DNA of 64,000 bases, from positions 1 through 64,000 of the forward strand of contig JACTNC010000025.1 of NCBI GenBank assembly GCA_014584295.1. Reading direction: 5' to 3'. This document shows, piece after piece, positions 8,891 through 17,790 of this stretch. Position 1 is the first letter of the stretch. Every line of letters begins with the position of its first letter. Made by a program: the position numbers and the translations under genes. Origin of the DNA: Verrucomicrobiota bacterium (GTDB taxonomy: Bacteria; Verrucomicrobiota; Verrucomicrobiia; Opitutales; Opitutaceae). A model generated the notes under the pieces. That model was not told the origin of the DNA. It was given only the letters and a program-made list of their open reading frames with translations, and searched no databases.

Positions 8891-9400
8891 ATGGTATCAA
8901 CCAACACCGAATTCGCATACAATACCAAGATCGAGGGTGACGTCGTTGTCACCCGGGCGGATGCGGTGATCAACTGGATCCGGTCCAATTCCGTCTGGCC
9001 GATGCCCATGGGCTTGGCGTGCTGCGCGATTGAATTGATGGCAACAGCGGCAAGCCGGTTCGACATCGCCCGCTTTGGTGCCGAGGTGTTTCGGTTCTCT
9101 CCGCGACAGGCCGACTGCATGATCGTGGCGGGCACCGTGACCTACAAGATGGCGCCTCATCTTCGCCGGATTTACGATCAGATGGCGGCACCAAAATGGG
9201 TGATCGCGATGGGTGCCTGTGCGAGTTCGGGCGGGATGTATCGGAGCTATGCGACGCTTCAGGGAGTCGATCGTATTGTCCCGGTCGATGTCTATGTCAG
9301 CGGGTGCCCGCCGCGTCCTGAGGCTCTTCTTGACGCCCTTATCAAGCTGCAAACCAAGATGCGCGATGAGCGTTCGGCGAAACGGCTGATGTCGGCCTGA
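8891..9400 (+). CDS. nuoB: NADH-quinone oxidoreductase subunit B
   Basis: 169 residues. Peripheral-arm subunit of complex I that carries cluster N2, the last [4Fe-4S] centre before quinone. The four ligand cysteines are visible at C44, C45, C110 and C139, with exactly the family spacing (adjacent pair, then 65, then 29 residues). The region [18 protein letters not shown] is nearly invariant in the family. It is the first gene of the nuo operon here, although nuoA normally precedes it. The next gene follows after 43 bases. Confidence 0.97.
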   Translation: MVSTNTEFAYNTKIEGDVVVTRADAVINWIRSNSVWPMPMGLACCAIELMATAASRFDIARFGAEVFRFSPRQADCMIVAGTVTYKMAPHLRRIYDQMAAPKWVIAMGACASSGGMYRSYATLQGVDRIVPVDVYVSGCPPRPEALLDALIKLQTKMRDERSAKRLMSA

Positions 9401-9443
9401 GCCACGGAGTCGCATCGCATTCTGGCCAACTGAATCCATCACA

Positions 9444-10067
9444 ATGCCCGCCCCTGTCGATGTTTCTGCCGTGATCAAGCAGTCGTTTCCACAACTCGTG
9501 GAACGTGCGTCTGCGGATCATCCGGCATTCTCCGCTCCTGCTGGGGATGTTCCTGCGGTGCTCGCCTTTCTCCGCGATTCCCATGGGTATGACCTGCTGA
9601 CGGACCTCACGGCGATCGACAACGGAGAGGATGCCACGCCCCGGTTCACGGTGGTGTATCATGTTTTCTCAACGACAGCTCATACCTACCTTCGCCTCAC
9701 AGCGGACTGCAGCGATGATCGCAAACCCTCGATCGCCTCGGTTACTTCGCTCTGGCCTGGTGCCGACTGGCACGAGCGCGAGGTGTTCGACATGTTTGGC
9801 ATCACTTTTGACGGGCATCCCGATATGCGCCGGATCTTGATGTGGGAAGGATATCCCTATCATCCTCTGCGAAAAGAGTTTCCTCTGGCGGGCATTGAAA
9901 CGCCGCTTCCCGATATTGAGGTTTCAGAAGAGACCGGCACCAAGGTCCTGCCTGCCCCAATGGCGGGTGGTCCCTTTGTCACCAGCAGCGGCGAAATCAA
10001 CATGGCCAAGGCGGAACCCCGGGCCAAAGACGAGAGCTGGAACGAAAAGAAGGAAAAGCCGCTGTGA
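9444..10067 (+). CDS. nuoC: NADH-quinone oxidoreductase subunit C (30 kDa)
   Basis: 207 residues. Peripheral-arm structural subunit next to NuoB and NuoD. It shows the family signature WPGADWHEREVFDMFGI followed by GHPDMRRILM and YPYHPLRKEFPL. The last 40 residues are a charged tail without known function, ending in Lys/Glu-rich sequence. It is a separate protein, not fused to NuoD as in enterobacteria. Confidence 0.95.
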   Translation: MPAPVDVSAVIKQSFPQLVERASADHPAFSAPAGDVPAVLAFLRDSHGYDLLTDLTAIDNGEDATPRFTVVYHVFSTTAHTYLRLTADCSDDRKPSIASVTSLWPGADWHEREVFDMFGITFDGHPDMRRILMWEGYPYHPLRKEFPLAGIETPLPDIEVSEETGTKVLPAPMAGGPFVTSSGEINMAKAEPRAKDESWNEKKEKPL

Positions 10068-10112
10068 TGAATCCTGCTTCAAGTCCAGTTGTGAACTCCG
10101 GATACAAGACCC

Positions 10113-11345
10113 ATGGCCACTGAATTTGCCTTTCCCGACACAGCAGCCAAGGGATCGACCGCGGCGCAGGAGTTTCAGACGGAAGCGATGTCGCTTTCGA
10201 TCGGTCCCTCGCACCCGTCCACCCATGGTGTGCTTCGCCTTCAAATGGAGCTGGATGGGGAAACTGTGACCAAGTGCGATCCGATTCTCGGATACCTTCA
10301 TCGCGGCGACGAGAAGATTGCGGAGAACATGACCTACAATCAGTTCGTGCCCTATACGGACCGATTGGACTACCTTGCTCCGCTGGCCAACAACGTCGCC
10401 TATGCGACGGCGGTGGAAAGGCTGGCAAAACTGGAGGTGCCTCCCCGTTGCCAGGCGATCCGGGTGATTGTATCCGAGCTTGCGCGGGTTTCCTCGCATC
10501 TTCTTGGCTTGGGCGCCTATGGTATCGATGTCGGTGCCTGGACGGTGTTTCTCTACACGTTCACGGAGCGTGAGAAGTTGTACAAGCTGTTCGAGGAGCT
10601 CACGGGGGCGCGCTTCACAACGAGTTACACGCGGATCGGAGGAGTCGCGAGGGATATTCCCGATGGCTGGCTCGATCGCGTGAACGCCTTCTGCGATCAG
10701 TTCCTGCCGATTCTCGACGAGATTCTCCAACTGCTCACAAGAAACAAGGTGTTCATGGACCGCACGGTGGGGATCGGTGTGATCACCAAGGAGCAGGCGA
10801 TTGCCTACGGTCTTACCGGCCCGAACCTGCGTGGTTCGGGCGTTCCCCTCGACCTGCGGAAGGACAAGCCTTACCTGGGCTACGAACAGTATGAGTTCGA
10901 TGTACCGGTCGGTGTGAGCGGTGATTGTTATGACCGCTATCTGGTGCGGGGTGAGGAGATGAAGCAGTCGATCCGGATCGTAAAGCAGGCGGTCGCGAAG
11001 TTTCCGGCAGGCGATTGGTATGCCACGGATGCGAAGAAGATCTTTGCGCCGCCCAAGGCAAAGATCCTGACCAAGATGGAGGAGCTGATTCAGAATTTTA
11101 TGCTGGTCACCGAGGGCCCGCAGATGCCCGCGGGCGAGGTGTATTTCGAGGCTGAGAATCCCAAGGGAGCGCTTGGCTTCTTTGTGGTCTCGCGGGGTGG
11201 GGGTGTTCCGTGGAGATTGAAGATCCGGTCACCGTCGTTCTGCAACCTCTCCATCCTGCCCAAACTGTGCGTCGGCGCCCTGGTGTCGGACGTTGTTTCG
11301 ATCCTTGGATCCCTGGACTTTGTCATGGGGGAATGCGACCGATGA
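10113..11345 (+). CDS. nuoD: NADH-quinone oxidoreductase subunit D (49 kDa)
   Basis: 410 residues. Forms the quinone-binding pocket with NuoB and descends from NiFe-hydrogenase large subunits. SIGPSHPSTHGVLRL near residue 30 and YLHRGDEKIAEN near residue 62 line the quinone site; the C-terminus ends with SLDFVMGECDR. Length and motifs are normal for a free-standing NuoD. It starts 45 bases after nuoC. Confidence 0.96.
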   Translation: MATEFAFPDTAAKGSTAAQEFQTEAMSLSIGPSHPSTHGVLRLQMELDGETVTKCDPILGYLHRGDEKIAENMTYNQFVPYTDRLDYLAPLANNVAYATAVERLAKLEVPPRCQAIRVIVSELARVSSHLLGLGAYGIDVGAWTVFLYTFTEREKLYKLFEELTGARFTTSYTRIGGVARDIPDGWLDRVNAFCDQFLPILDEILQLLTRNKVFMDRTVGIGVITKEQAIAYGLTGPNLRGSGVPLDLRKDKPYLGYEQYEFDVPVGVSGDCYDRYLVRGEEMKQSIRIVKQAVAKFPAGDWYATDAKKIFAPPKAKILTKMEELIQNFMLVTEGPQMPAGEVYFEAENPKGALGFFVVSRGGGVPWRLKIRSPSFCNLSILPKLCVGALVSDVVSILGSLDFVMGECDR

Positions 11346-11438
11346 ACGCGCCAACATGCAGGCACAGCCCTTGCGTCAGTCTGATGCCGTGCCATCGGGC
11401 CAGTCAGGCGGGCGACTGCCTCTTTTGAAACTTTTCCT

Positions 11439-11930
11439 GTGAACCTGAAACCTGAAACGCTGGCACGGATAGACGAAGTCATCCCGCATTACGCTACAAA
11501 GCGCAGTGCAACGCTTCCCTTGTTGCATCTCATTCAGGAGGACGTCGGCTGGATATCCAAGGAGGCGATCGAGTGGGTTGCGGCGAAACTCGAGCTTCAA
11601 CCGATCAATGTTTATGAGGTTGTCACGTTTTACCCGATGTTTCGGCAAAAGCCGATTGGCAGGAGGCACATAAAGGTTTGTCGCACGCTGTCCTGCGCGC
11701 TCATGGGGGGATACAAGACGTGTGAGACGTTTGAGAAGGAATTTGACACGAAGCGCGGAGAGGTTTCCGCCGACGGTGAAGTCACGGTGGAGTTTGTGGA
11801 ATGTCTCGCGAGTTGCGGCACCGCGCCGGTTGTCATGATCGACGACGAACTCCACGAGAATGTGGACTCGGCCAAGGCGAAACACCTGTGCGGGCAGATC
11901 AAGGCGGAGGCGGCGCAACGCAAGACCTGA
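11439..11930 (+). CDS. nuoE: NADH-quinone oxidoreductase subunit E (24 kDa)
   Basis: 163 residues, GTG start. Carries the thioredoxin-like [2Fe-2S] cluster N1a of the NADH-oxidising module. Ligands lie in CRTLSCALMGG and in VECLASCGTAP. It begins 93 bases after nuoD, the longest gap inside the operon, and ends 55 bases before the NuoF start. The GTG is preferred because the protein then begins at once with the helical N-terminus typical of the family. Confidence 0.94.
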   Translation: MNLKPETLARIDEVIPHYATKRSATLPLLHLIQEDVGWISKEAIEWVAAKLELQPINVYEVVTFYPMFRQKPIGRRHIKVCRTLSCALMGGYKTCETFEKEFDTKRGEVSADGEVTVEFVECLASCGTAPVVMIDDELHENVDSAKAKHLCGQIKAEAAQRKT

Positions 11931-11985
11931 GCGCTTTCCTAAGGCAATCACCCGGCATACCATCCACCTGCAATCGTTTCCAGAA

Positions 11986-13347
11986 ATGTCAGCTCCAGAA
12001 CAACGCCGCATGATCTTCAAGCACATCGATGAGGTGGGTTATACCCCTGATATCGACTGCTATCTGCGACATGGCGGCTATGAGGTCCTCCGGAACGCGG
12101 TGACGCGCAAACCCGAGGAGCTGATCGATCAGGTGAAGAAATCCGGACTGCGCGGGCGCGGAGGAGCCGGGTTCCCGTGCGGGGTGAAATGGGGGCTGGT
12201 TGACCGAAAGAGTGGCAAGCCGATCTACCTGATCGTCAATGCCGACGAATCGGAGCCGGGTACGTTCAAGGATCGCTACATCATCCATCAGGACCCTCAT
12301 CAGCTCATCGAGGGCACCATGATTTCGTGCTTCGCGAACAACGTGAAGCAGGCCTACATCTACATCCGCGGTGAGTTTCCGATAGGCGCGCGCATTCTTG
12401 AGCAGGCGATTGCCGAGGCACGACGGCACAATTTTGTGGGGCCAAACATCCTTGGGACCGGCTATGGATGCGAAATCTACGTTCATCGCGGTGCGGGAGC
12501 CTACATTTGCGGCGAGGAAACCGGCCTTATCGAATCGCTTGAGGGTAAGCGGGCCTATCCCCGCATCAAGCCGCCGTACTTCCCAGCCGTGCTAGGCCTG
12601 TACCAGTGTCCGACGATCGTGAACAACGTCGAGACGTTGTGTCACGTGAAGCACATTGTCGAAATGGGAGGTGAAGCCTACTCGAAAATCGGCACACCCA
12701 ACAATACGGGCACCCGCATCCTGTGCGTATCCGGGCACGTTCGGAAGCCGGGCTACTATGAATTCGAGGTCGGCAAGATCACGCTGGGTCAGTTGCTGTA
12801 CGATGTCTGTGGTGGTCCGCTTCCTGGTCGCACTTTCAAGGCCATCATCCCGGGCGGTTCCTCGGCCAAGGTGTTGAAGGTTGGCGAGCGCTACAAGGGC
12901 AAGCGCAAGGTGGGCGCAGAGATGGTCGATTACGATTGGGGGATTGAGGATGTGCCCATGGACTTTGATTGCCTCGCGATGATTGGTTCCATGGGAGGAT
13001 CGGGAGGCGTCATTGTCATGGATGACAGCGTCAACATGGTTGAGGCGCTTGCGAACATCAACGCGTTCTACTCGCACGAAAGCTGCGGCCAGTGCACGCC
13101 CTGCCGCGAGGGATCGCTGTGGATGAAGAAAATCACGAGCCGAATGGTGCATGAGGAGGCTCGAACAGAGGATGGTGCCCTGCTCAAGAGTGTGGCCGAT
13201 CAGATAGCAGGCCGCACGATCTGTGCCTTCGGAGAAGCCTGCTCGTGGCCGACCCAGAGTTTCGTCGCCAAGTTTGGCGATGAGTTCAAAGGTTACTCGG
13301 AGAACAAGAAGCAGCCCAAGGTTTCGGGCTCCCTGGAGCTCATCTGA
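11986..13347 (+). CDS. nuoF: NADH-quinone oxidoreductase subunit F (51 kDa, NADH/FMN-binding)
   Basis: 453 residues from the ATG at 11986; the frame is open further upstream but that part overlaps nuoE and has no family similarity. It binds NADH, FMN and the [4Fe-4S] cluster N3. GRGGAGFPCGVKWG near residue 56 is the nucleotide/FMN glycine-rich loop. ESCGQCTPCREG plus the later ICAFGEACSWP supply the four Fe-S cysteines. Standard length for the family. Confidence 0.95.
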   Translation: MSAPEQRRMIFKHIDEVGYTPDIDCYLRHGGYEVLRNAVTRKPEELIDQVKKSGLRGRGGAGFPCGVKWGLVDRKSGKPIYLIVNADESEPGTFKDRYIIHQDPHQLIEGTMISCFANNVKQAYIYIRGEFPIGARILEQAIAEARRHNFVGPNILGTGYGCEIYVHRGAGAYICGEETGLIESLEGKRAYPRIKPPYFPAVLGLYQCPTIVNNVETLCHVKHIVEMGGEAYSKIGTPNNTGTRILCVSGHVRKPGYYEFEVGKITLGQLLYDVCGGPLPGRTFKAIIPGGSSAKVLKVGERYKGKRKVGAEMVDYDWGIEDVPMDFDCLAMIGSMGGSGGVIVMDDSVNMVEALANINAFYSHESCGQCTPCREGSLWMKKITSRMVHEEARTEDGALLKSVADQIAGRTICAFGEACSWPTQSFVAKFGDEFKGYSENKKQPKVSGSLELI

Positions 13348-13382
13348 ACAAGCGATTCATAAAGACCGGAAGCTTTGCCGAA

Positions 13383-15074
13383 ATGATCCAACCTGCCAAA
13401 CCGGACCTCGTCACTGTCAATATCGACGGCAAGGAGATCGCTGTGCCCAAGGGCACCAATGTGATTGAAGCTGCCCGTCAGGTCGGAGTGGACGTTCCGC
13501 ACTACTGTTATCATCCGAAGCTCAGTGTGGTGGGCAATTGTCGCATGTGCCTTGTCGAGATGGGCATGCCAGCCGTAGACCCCGTGTCGAAAGCCCCCAT
13601 CATGGATCCGGTTACGGGCAAGCAGAAGATCAACTGGATCCCGCGTCCCCAGATTGGCTGCGCCACCTATGCGTCTCAAGGCCTGCATATCCGCACTCAG
13701 ACGCCGCAGATCAAGGACTGTCGCGAAGGGGTCACCGAGTTTCTCCTGATCAATCATCCGCTGGATTGCCCCATTTGCGACAAGGCGGGCGAGTGCATGC
13801 TGCAGGAGCAATCGACGGGCTATGGCCGCGGATATTCCCGCTTCATCGAGAACAAGAACGTCAAGCCGAAGCGCACGCTTTTGGGTCCGAGGGTTGTGCT
13901 TGATGACGAACGCTGCATCCTGTGTTCGCGCTGCATCCGATTCTGCAAGGAGGTCGCGAAGGATGACGTGCTTGGTTTCATCGACCGTGGAAGCTATTCG
14001 ACGCTTACCTGCTATCCGGGCAAGGCACTTGAGAACAACTACTCGCTAAACACCGTGGATATTTGTCCGGTGGGCGCACTGACCTCGACGGATTTTCGCT
14101 TCAAGATGCGTGTCTGGTTTCTCAAGCAGACCAACAGCATCGATACGGAGTCGTCCGTAGGCGCGAACACGGTTGTCTGGTCGCGCGAAGGCGTGATCCA
14201 TCGCATCACCCCCCGTCGGAACGACGAGGTCAACGATACCTGGATGGCGGACAGCGGTCGCCTGCTCTACAAGGCTGTTGCCGCTGAGAATCGCCTGGCC
14301 AGCAAAGAGACGCTGGATGCGTTGATTGCATCGGCGGCAGATCTCCTGTCGGATGCTGAGGGCGCGATTGCAGTCGTAGGATCTGGCCGAAGCTCGGTTG
14401 AGGAACAGTTCCTGACCCGCAAGCTGGCGGATGCGGTGAAGGCCAGGGTTTTCCTGGTGGCTCGGTCGGGAGCGGGTGACGGCATTCTGATTTCCAGCGA
14501 CCGAAATCCCAATGTGAGGGGTGCGCTGATAACCGGGCTGATTGATAAGCTGCCTTCGGAACGACTCGACACCCTGGCAGGCGGGATCGATTCAGGGGAG
14601 ATCAAGGCCGTCATATCCGTTGGGGAGGACCTGGTCGCCGCGGGAATCACGCCCGAACAGTTGGGGAAGATTTCAATCGTTCATCTTGGAACCCATGCCA
14701 GCTCCACCTCGGATGCGGCCAAGGTGGTTGTTCCTACGCTGACGGTCTTTGAAAAGTCAGGCACGTTCATCAACCAGCAGTTCCGTTTGCAGAAATTCGC
14801 CAAGGCCGTCCCTGGAAAGCCGGGCATGCATGATGATCTTGATGCGCTCTCGCGTTTAATAGCGGCCTTGGGTGGCGCAAGTCTGCCGTCGGACTTGCAT
14901 GAGTTGTGGGATGTGCTGACCAAGGAACTTCCGGCGCTTGCGACAACGACCTATCGTACGCTGCCTGAGACGGGACTTCTGTTGGATGCCACGCCTTGGT
15001 CAGGCTTGCGTTTTCCGGAGGGGGAGACCCTGCATTTCAAACCGACTGCGTCCGGAGAAGGAGTGAAGGCCTGA
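13383..15074 (+). CDS. nuoG: NADH-quinone oxidoreductase subunit G (75 kDa, Fe-S)
   Basis: 563 residues. The N-terminal ferredoxin domain has C42, C53, C56 and C93; about twenty extra residues lie between the third and fourth ligands compared with enterobacterial NuoG. The His/Cys cluster region is HPLDCPICDKAGECML. A two-Cys-motif region CILCSRCIRFC with DICPVGAL follows. The C-terminal molybdopterin-oxidoreductase-like domain is short, so the whole protein is clearly smaller than the roughly 900-residue enterobacterial form. It transfers electrons within the peripheral arm. Confidence 0.93.
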   Translation: MIQPAKPDLVTVNIDGKEIAVPKGTNVIEAARQVGVDVPHYCYHPKLSVVGNCRMCLVEMGMPAVDPVSKAPIMDPVTGKQKINWIPRPQIGCATYASQGLHIRTQTPQIKDCREGVTEFLLINHPLDCPICDKAGECMLQEQSTGYGRGYSRFIENKNVKPKRTLLGPRVVLDDERCILCSRCIRFCKEVAKDDVLGFIDRGSYSTLTCYPGKALENNYSLNTVDICPVGALTSTDFRFKMRVWFLKQTNSIDTESSVGANTVVWSREGVIHRITPRRNDEVNDTWMADSGRLLYKAVAAENRLASKETLDALIASAADLLSDAEGAIAVVGSGRSSVEEQFLTRKLADAVKARVFLVARSGAGDGILISSDRNPNVRGALITGLIDKLPSERLDTLAGGIDSGEIKAVISVGEDLVAAGITPEQLGKISIVHLGTHASSTSDAAKVVVPTLTVFEKSGTFINQQFRLQKFAKAVPGKPGMHDDLDALSRLIAALGGASLPSDLHELWDVLTKELPALATTTYRTLPETGLLLDATPWSGLRFPEGETLHFKPTASGEGVKA

Positions 15075-15122
15075 GGCTCTGCGCTCAACACGTACGACGA
15101 ATGGACTTCCGCTGACTCAATC

Positions 15123-16277
15123 ATGGATCTCTCAATCTACTTCAATCTGCCACTCTGGCTTCGTCTCGCCATCCAAGGGGCGGCCGTGATTGCGGTGCTG
15201 TTCCCGATCGCCGCGGCGTGCTCGATGGCTGAGAGGAAGATTTCGGCGTGGATTCAGGGGCGCCCAGGGCCGAACCGGACCGTTCCTCCGTTTCTTGCGG
15301 GCATTCCCATCATCGTTCCCATCCTGCAGAATCTCGGGCTCTTTCAACTGGCAGCGGATGGAGGCAAATTTGTATTCAAGGAGGACCCGATACCCGGGCA
15401 TGTGAACAAGCTCTACTTTGTCCTCGCGCCGATCCTTTCGATGATCCCGGCGCTGACGACAATCTCGGTGGTGCCCTTTGGTGCCTATTTTGACAAGGCG
15501 GGGGAGCTTGTGCCAATCATTCTGGCCAACGTGGATGTCGGATTACTCGCCGTATTTGCTGTCGCATCGCTCGGCGTCTACGCGATCATCCTCGCGGGCT
15601 GGGCATCCAATTCGAAATACCCCTTCCTGGGCGCAGTGCGTGCATCCGCACAACTCATCTCGTATGAGCTCTCAATGACGCTTTCGGTGCTTCCCGTGTT
15701 TCTGTGGGTCAACGTGCCCGGAGGCATGGGGACGCTGAGTCTCTTTGATGTCGTCCAGAGTCAAAGTCAGCCGGGTCTGTGGGGAGGCATGTGGTATGTA
15801 TTCCTCATGCCGGTCTCAGCCTTTGTTTTCCTGGTGGCTCTGTTTGCCGAAACGAATCGACTTCCCTTCGACATGGCCGAGTGCGAGGCGGATCTTGTCG
15901 GAGGATTCCACACGGAATACGGGGCGTTCAAATGGTCCCTGTTCTTTGTCGCCGAATACTGTCATATGATTGTGGGTTCCGCCGTGTTTGTGCTCCTTTT
16001 CCTCGGAGGCTGGAATCCATTGCCGTGGATACCGCTGTCGATGGTTTCGGACTGGCTTTCCTTGGGCGACAACCCCGTGCTGCTTGGAGCTCTTGCGACT
16101 CTGATCTTCATTGGGAAGGTCTTGTTCTTTATATTCTTCTTCATGTGGGTCCGATGGACTTTGCCGCGTTTTCGCTATGATCAGGTCATGAAGATCGGCT
16201 GGCAGAAGCTGCTGCCACTATCGATCGGCAACCTGGTGGTTTACGCCGTCGTGATCGCATTGCTTGAGCGATTCTGA
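15123..16277 (+). CDS. nuoH: NADH-quinone oxidoreductase subunit H
   Basis: 384 residues with about eight or nine membrane segments. This is the membrane subunit that joins the quinone site to the proton pumps. Family signatures are AERKISAWIQGRPGPNR near residue 38 and the acidic-loop region ETNRLPFDMAECEADLVGGF near residue 245. The C-terminus FFMWVRWTLPRFRYDQ is also characteristic. Confidence 0.96.
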   Translation: MDLSIYFNLPLWLRLAIQGAAVIAVLFPIAAACSMAERKISAWIQGRPGPNRTVPPFLAGIPIIVPILQNLGLFQLAADGGKFVFKEDPIPGHVNKLYFVLAPILSMIPALTTISVVPFGAYFDKAGELVPIILANVDVGLLAVFAVASLGVYAIILAGWASNSKYPFLGAVRASAQLISYELSMTLSVLPVFLWVNVPGGMGTLSLFDVVQSQSQPGLWGGMWYVFLMPVSAFVFLVALFAETNRLPFDMAECEADLVGGFHTEYGAFKWSLFFVAEYCHMIVGSAVFVLLFLGGWNPLPWIPLSMVSDWLSLGDNPVLLGALATLIFIGKVLFFIFFFMWVRWTLPRFRYDQVMKIGWQKLLPLSIGNLVVYAVVIALLERF

Positions 16278-16329
16278 CCCATGCATCCGTGTTCACCTGC
16301 CTCCTCCGCAACATTCAATTCTCTTTTCC

Positions 16330-16878
16330 ATGGCCATCATTCCTGTAGATCGTAGGCCGCTGTCGTTCGCCGAGCGGACTTATCTTCCGCAGATCATTTC
16401 GGGACTCTCGACGACCTGGAAGCGCCTGGTTGCCCCGAAGGTGACCCTTGAATACCCGGAGCAACGCCCGGAGATTCCGGCCAACTACCGCGGAGTGCCG
16501 ACACTGGTAAAGGATCCGCACGGGCGGGAAAAATGCGTTTCCTGCCAATTGTGCGAATTCGTATGCCCGCCCAAGGCGATCAGGATCACGCCGGGTGACA
16601 TCCCGGCCGACTCGGAGAATGCGCACGTCGAGAAGGCGCCGAAGGAATTTGAAATCGACATGCTCCGCTGCATTTTCTGCGGCCTTTGCCAGGAGGTTTG
16701 TCCCGAGGAGGCGATCTGGCTTCAGAAACAGTATTCGATGACCGGATACACGCGGGCGGAAATGGTGAACGACAAGAAGCGCCTTTACGAACTGGGCGGC
16801 ACATTGCCGGACGATCATTTCAAGTGGGACCGCAAGAAGGAGGCTGAAGAAGCGGCCGCGCACGGAGGGCATCACTGA
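16330..16878 (+). CDS. nuoI: NADH-quinone oxidoreductase subunit I (23 kDa ferredoxin-like)
   Basis: 182 residues from the ATG at 16330; an open frame begins earlier (16264) but would overlap nuoH and adds no family sequence. Two [4Fe-4S] motifs, CVSCQLCEFVCPPKAI and CIFCGLCQEVCPEEAI, hold clusters N6a and N6b that pass electrons to NuoB. The His/Glu-rich tail (EEAAAHGGHH) is probably disordered. Confidence 0.95.
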   Translation: MAIIPVDRRPLSFAERTYLPQIISGLSTTWKRLVAPKVTLEYPEQRPEIPANYRGVPTLVKDPHGREKCVSCQLCEFVCPPKAIRITPGDIPADSENAHVEKAPKEFEIDMLRCIFCGLCQEVCPEEAIWLQKQYSMTGYTRAEMVNDKKRLYELGGTLPDDHFKWDRKKEAEEAAAHGGHH

Positions 16879-16922
16879 GTCCTGATGTTGTAGGCCACAA
16901 GGCACACATACCGACATTTCCC

Positions 16923-17441
16923 ATGGCACCGCTCCTGTTCTATCTCCTGTCCGCTCTGGTGCTTGGCACGGCGCTCTTGGTCGTGACGAGCAAGAATGCG
17001 GTTAACTCCGCCATGTTTTTCCTGATCAGTCTCCTCGGTACCGCCGGCCTGTTTGTGCTTCTTGACGCATTCCTGCTGGCTGCGGTCCTGGTGCTTGTCT
17101 ACGCGGGCGCAGTGGTCGCATTGTTTCTTTTCATCATCATGCTGCTGGGGATGAAGGGGGGCGAGAGGCAGCCACTTTCGAATTCCGCGGTGTTGGCGAG
17201 CGTGGTTGCCGCAGCCATCCTCGCCATAGGCGTGCTGAGCTTTGTGAAACACGGCCAGATTGCCGCCTCTGTCCCGGATGCTTCGGCGCCGGCGGCCGGC
17301 GCGGTGCTCAAGTTTTATTCGGCGCAGCTTTTCACGACCTATCTACTTCCCGTGCAGGTTGTGGGCTTCCTGTTGTTGATCGCCATGCTTGGCGTCATCG
17401 TGCTCAGCAAACGGTTTGAAGACATGGAGAAATCCAAATGA
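16923..17441 (+). CDS. nuoJ: NADH-quinone oxidoreductase subunit J
   Basis: 172 residues and five predicted membrane segments. [19 protein letters not shown] contains the central helix that bulges during turnover in complex I. Ends in a four-base ATGA overlap with nuoK, which implies translational coupling. Confidence 0.94.
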   Translation: MAPLLFYLLSALVLGTALLVVTSKNAVNSAMFFLISLLGTAGLFVLLDAFLLAAVLVLVYAGAVVALFLFIIMLLGMKGGERQPLSNSAVLASVVAAAILAIGVLSFVKHGQIAASVPDASAPAAGAVLKFYSAQLFTTYLLPVQVVGFLLLIAMLGVIVLSKRFEDMEKSK

Positions 17442-17743
17442 GTGTAACCCTTAACGACTATCTCCTGGTGAGCGTCCTGATGTTTGTCGTCGGCTTTTTT
17501 GGGGTGCTCATGCGAAGAAACACGCTGATCGTATACATGTGCCTTGAGCTGATGCTCGTGGCAGCGACCCTAGCACTCGTCGCATTCTCGCGCTACAACC
17601 AGACGATGGATGGCAATGTCTTCGTGTTCTTCATACTCACCGTTGCGGCTGCGGAGGTTGCTGTTGGCCTCGCAATCATCGTTGCCCTGTTCCGGCGGCG
17701 TCACACGGTGCAGCTCGATGAATTGAATGCGCTCAAGAACTGA
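17438..17743 (+). CDS. nuoK: NADH-quinone oxidoreductase subunit K
   Basis: 101 residues, three membrane helices, standard length. Helices 2 and 3 contain the conserved membrane-buried glutamates of the family (CLELMLVA and [11 protein letters not shown]). Antiporter-like MrpC relative; part of the proton channel path between NuoH and NuoN. Confidence 0.95.
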   Translation: MSVTLNDYLLVSVLMFVVGFFGVLMRRNTLIVYMCLELMLVAATLALVAFSRYNQTMDGNVFVFFILTVAAAEVAVGLAIIVALFRRRHTVQLDELNALKN

Positions 17744-17790
17744 AGCGTTCCCCGCGGCCAACGAAAAACCTTTGCTGAATTCCTGACTCC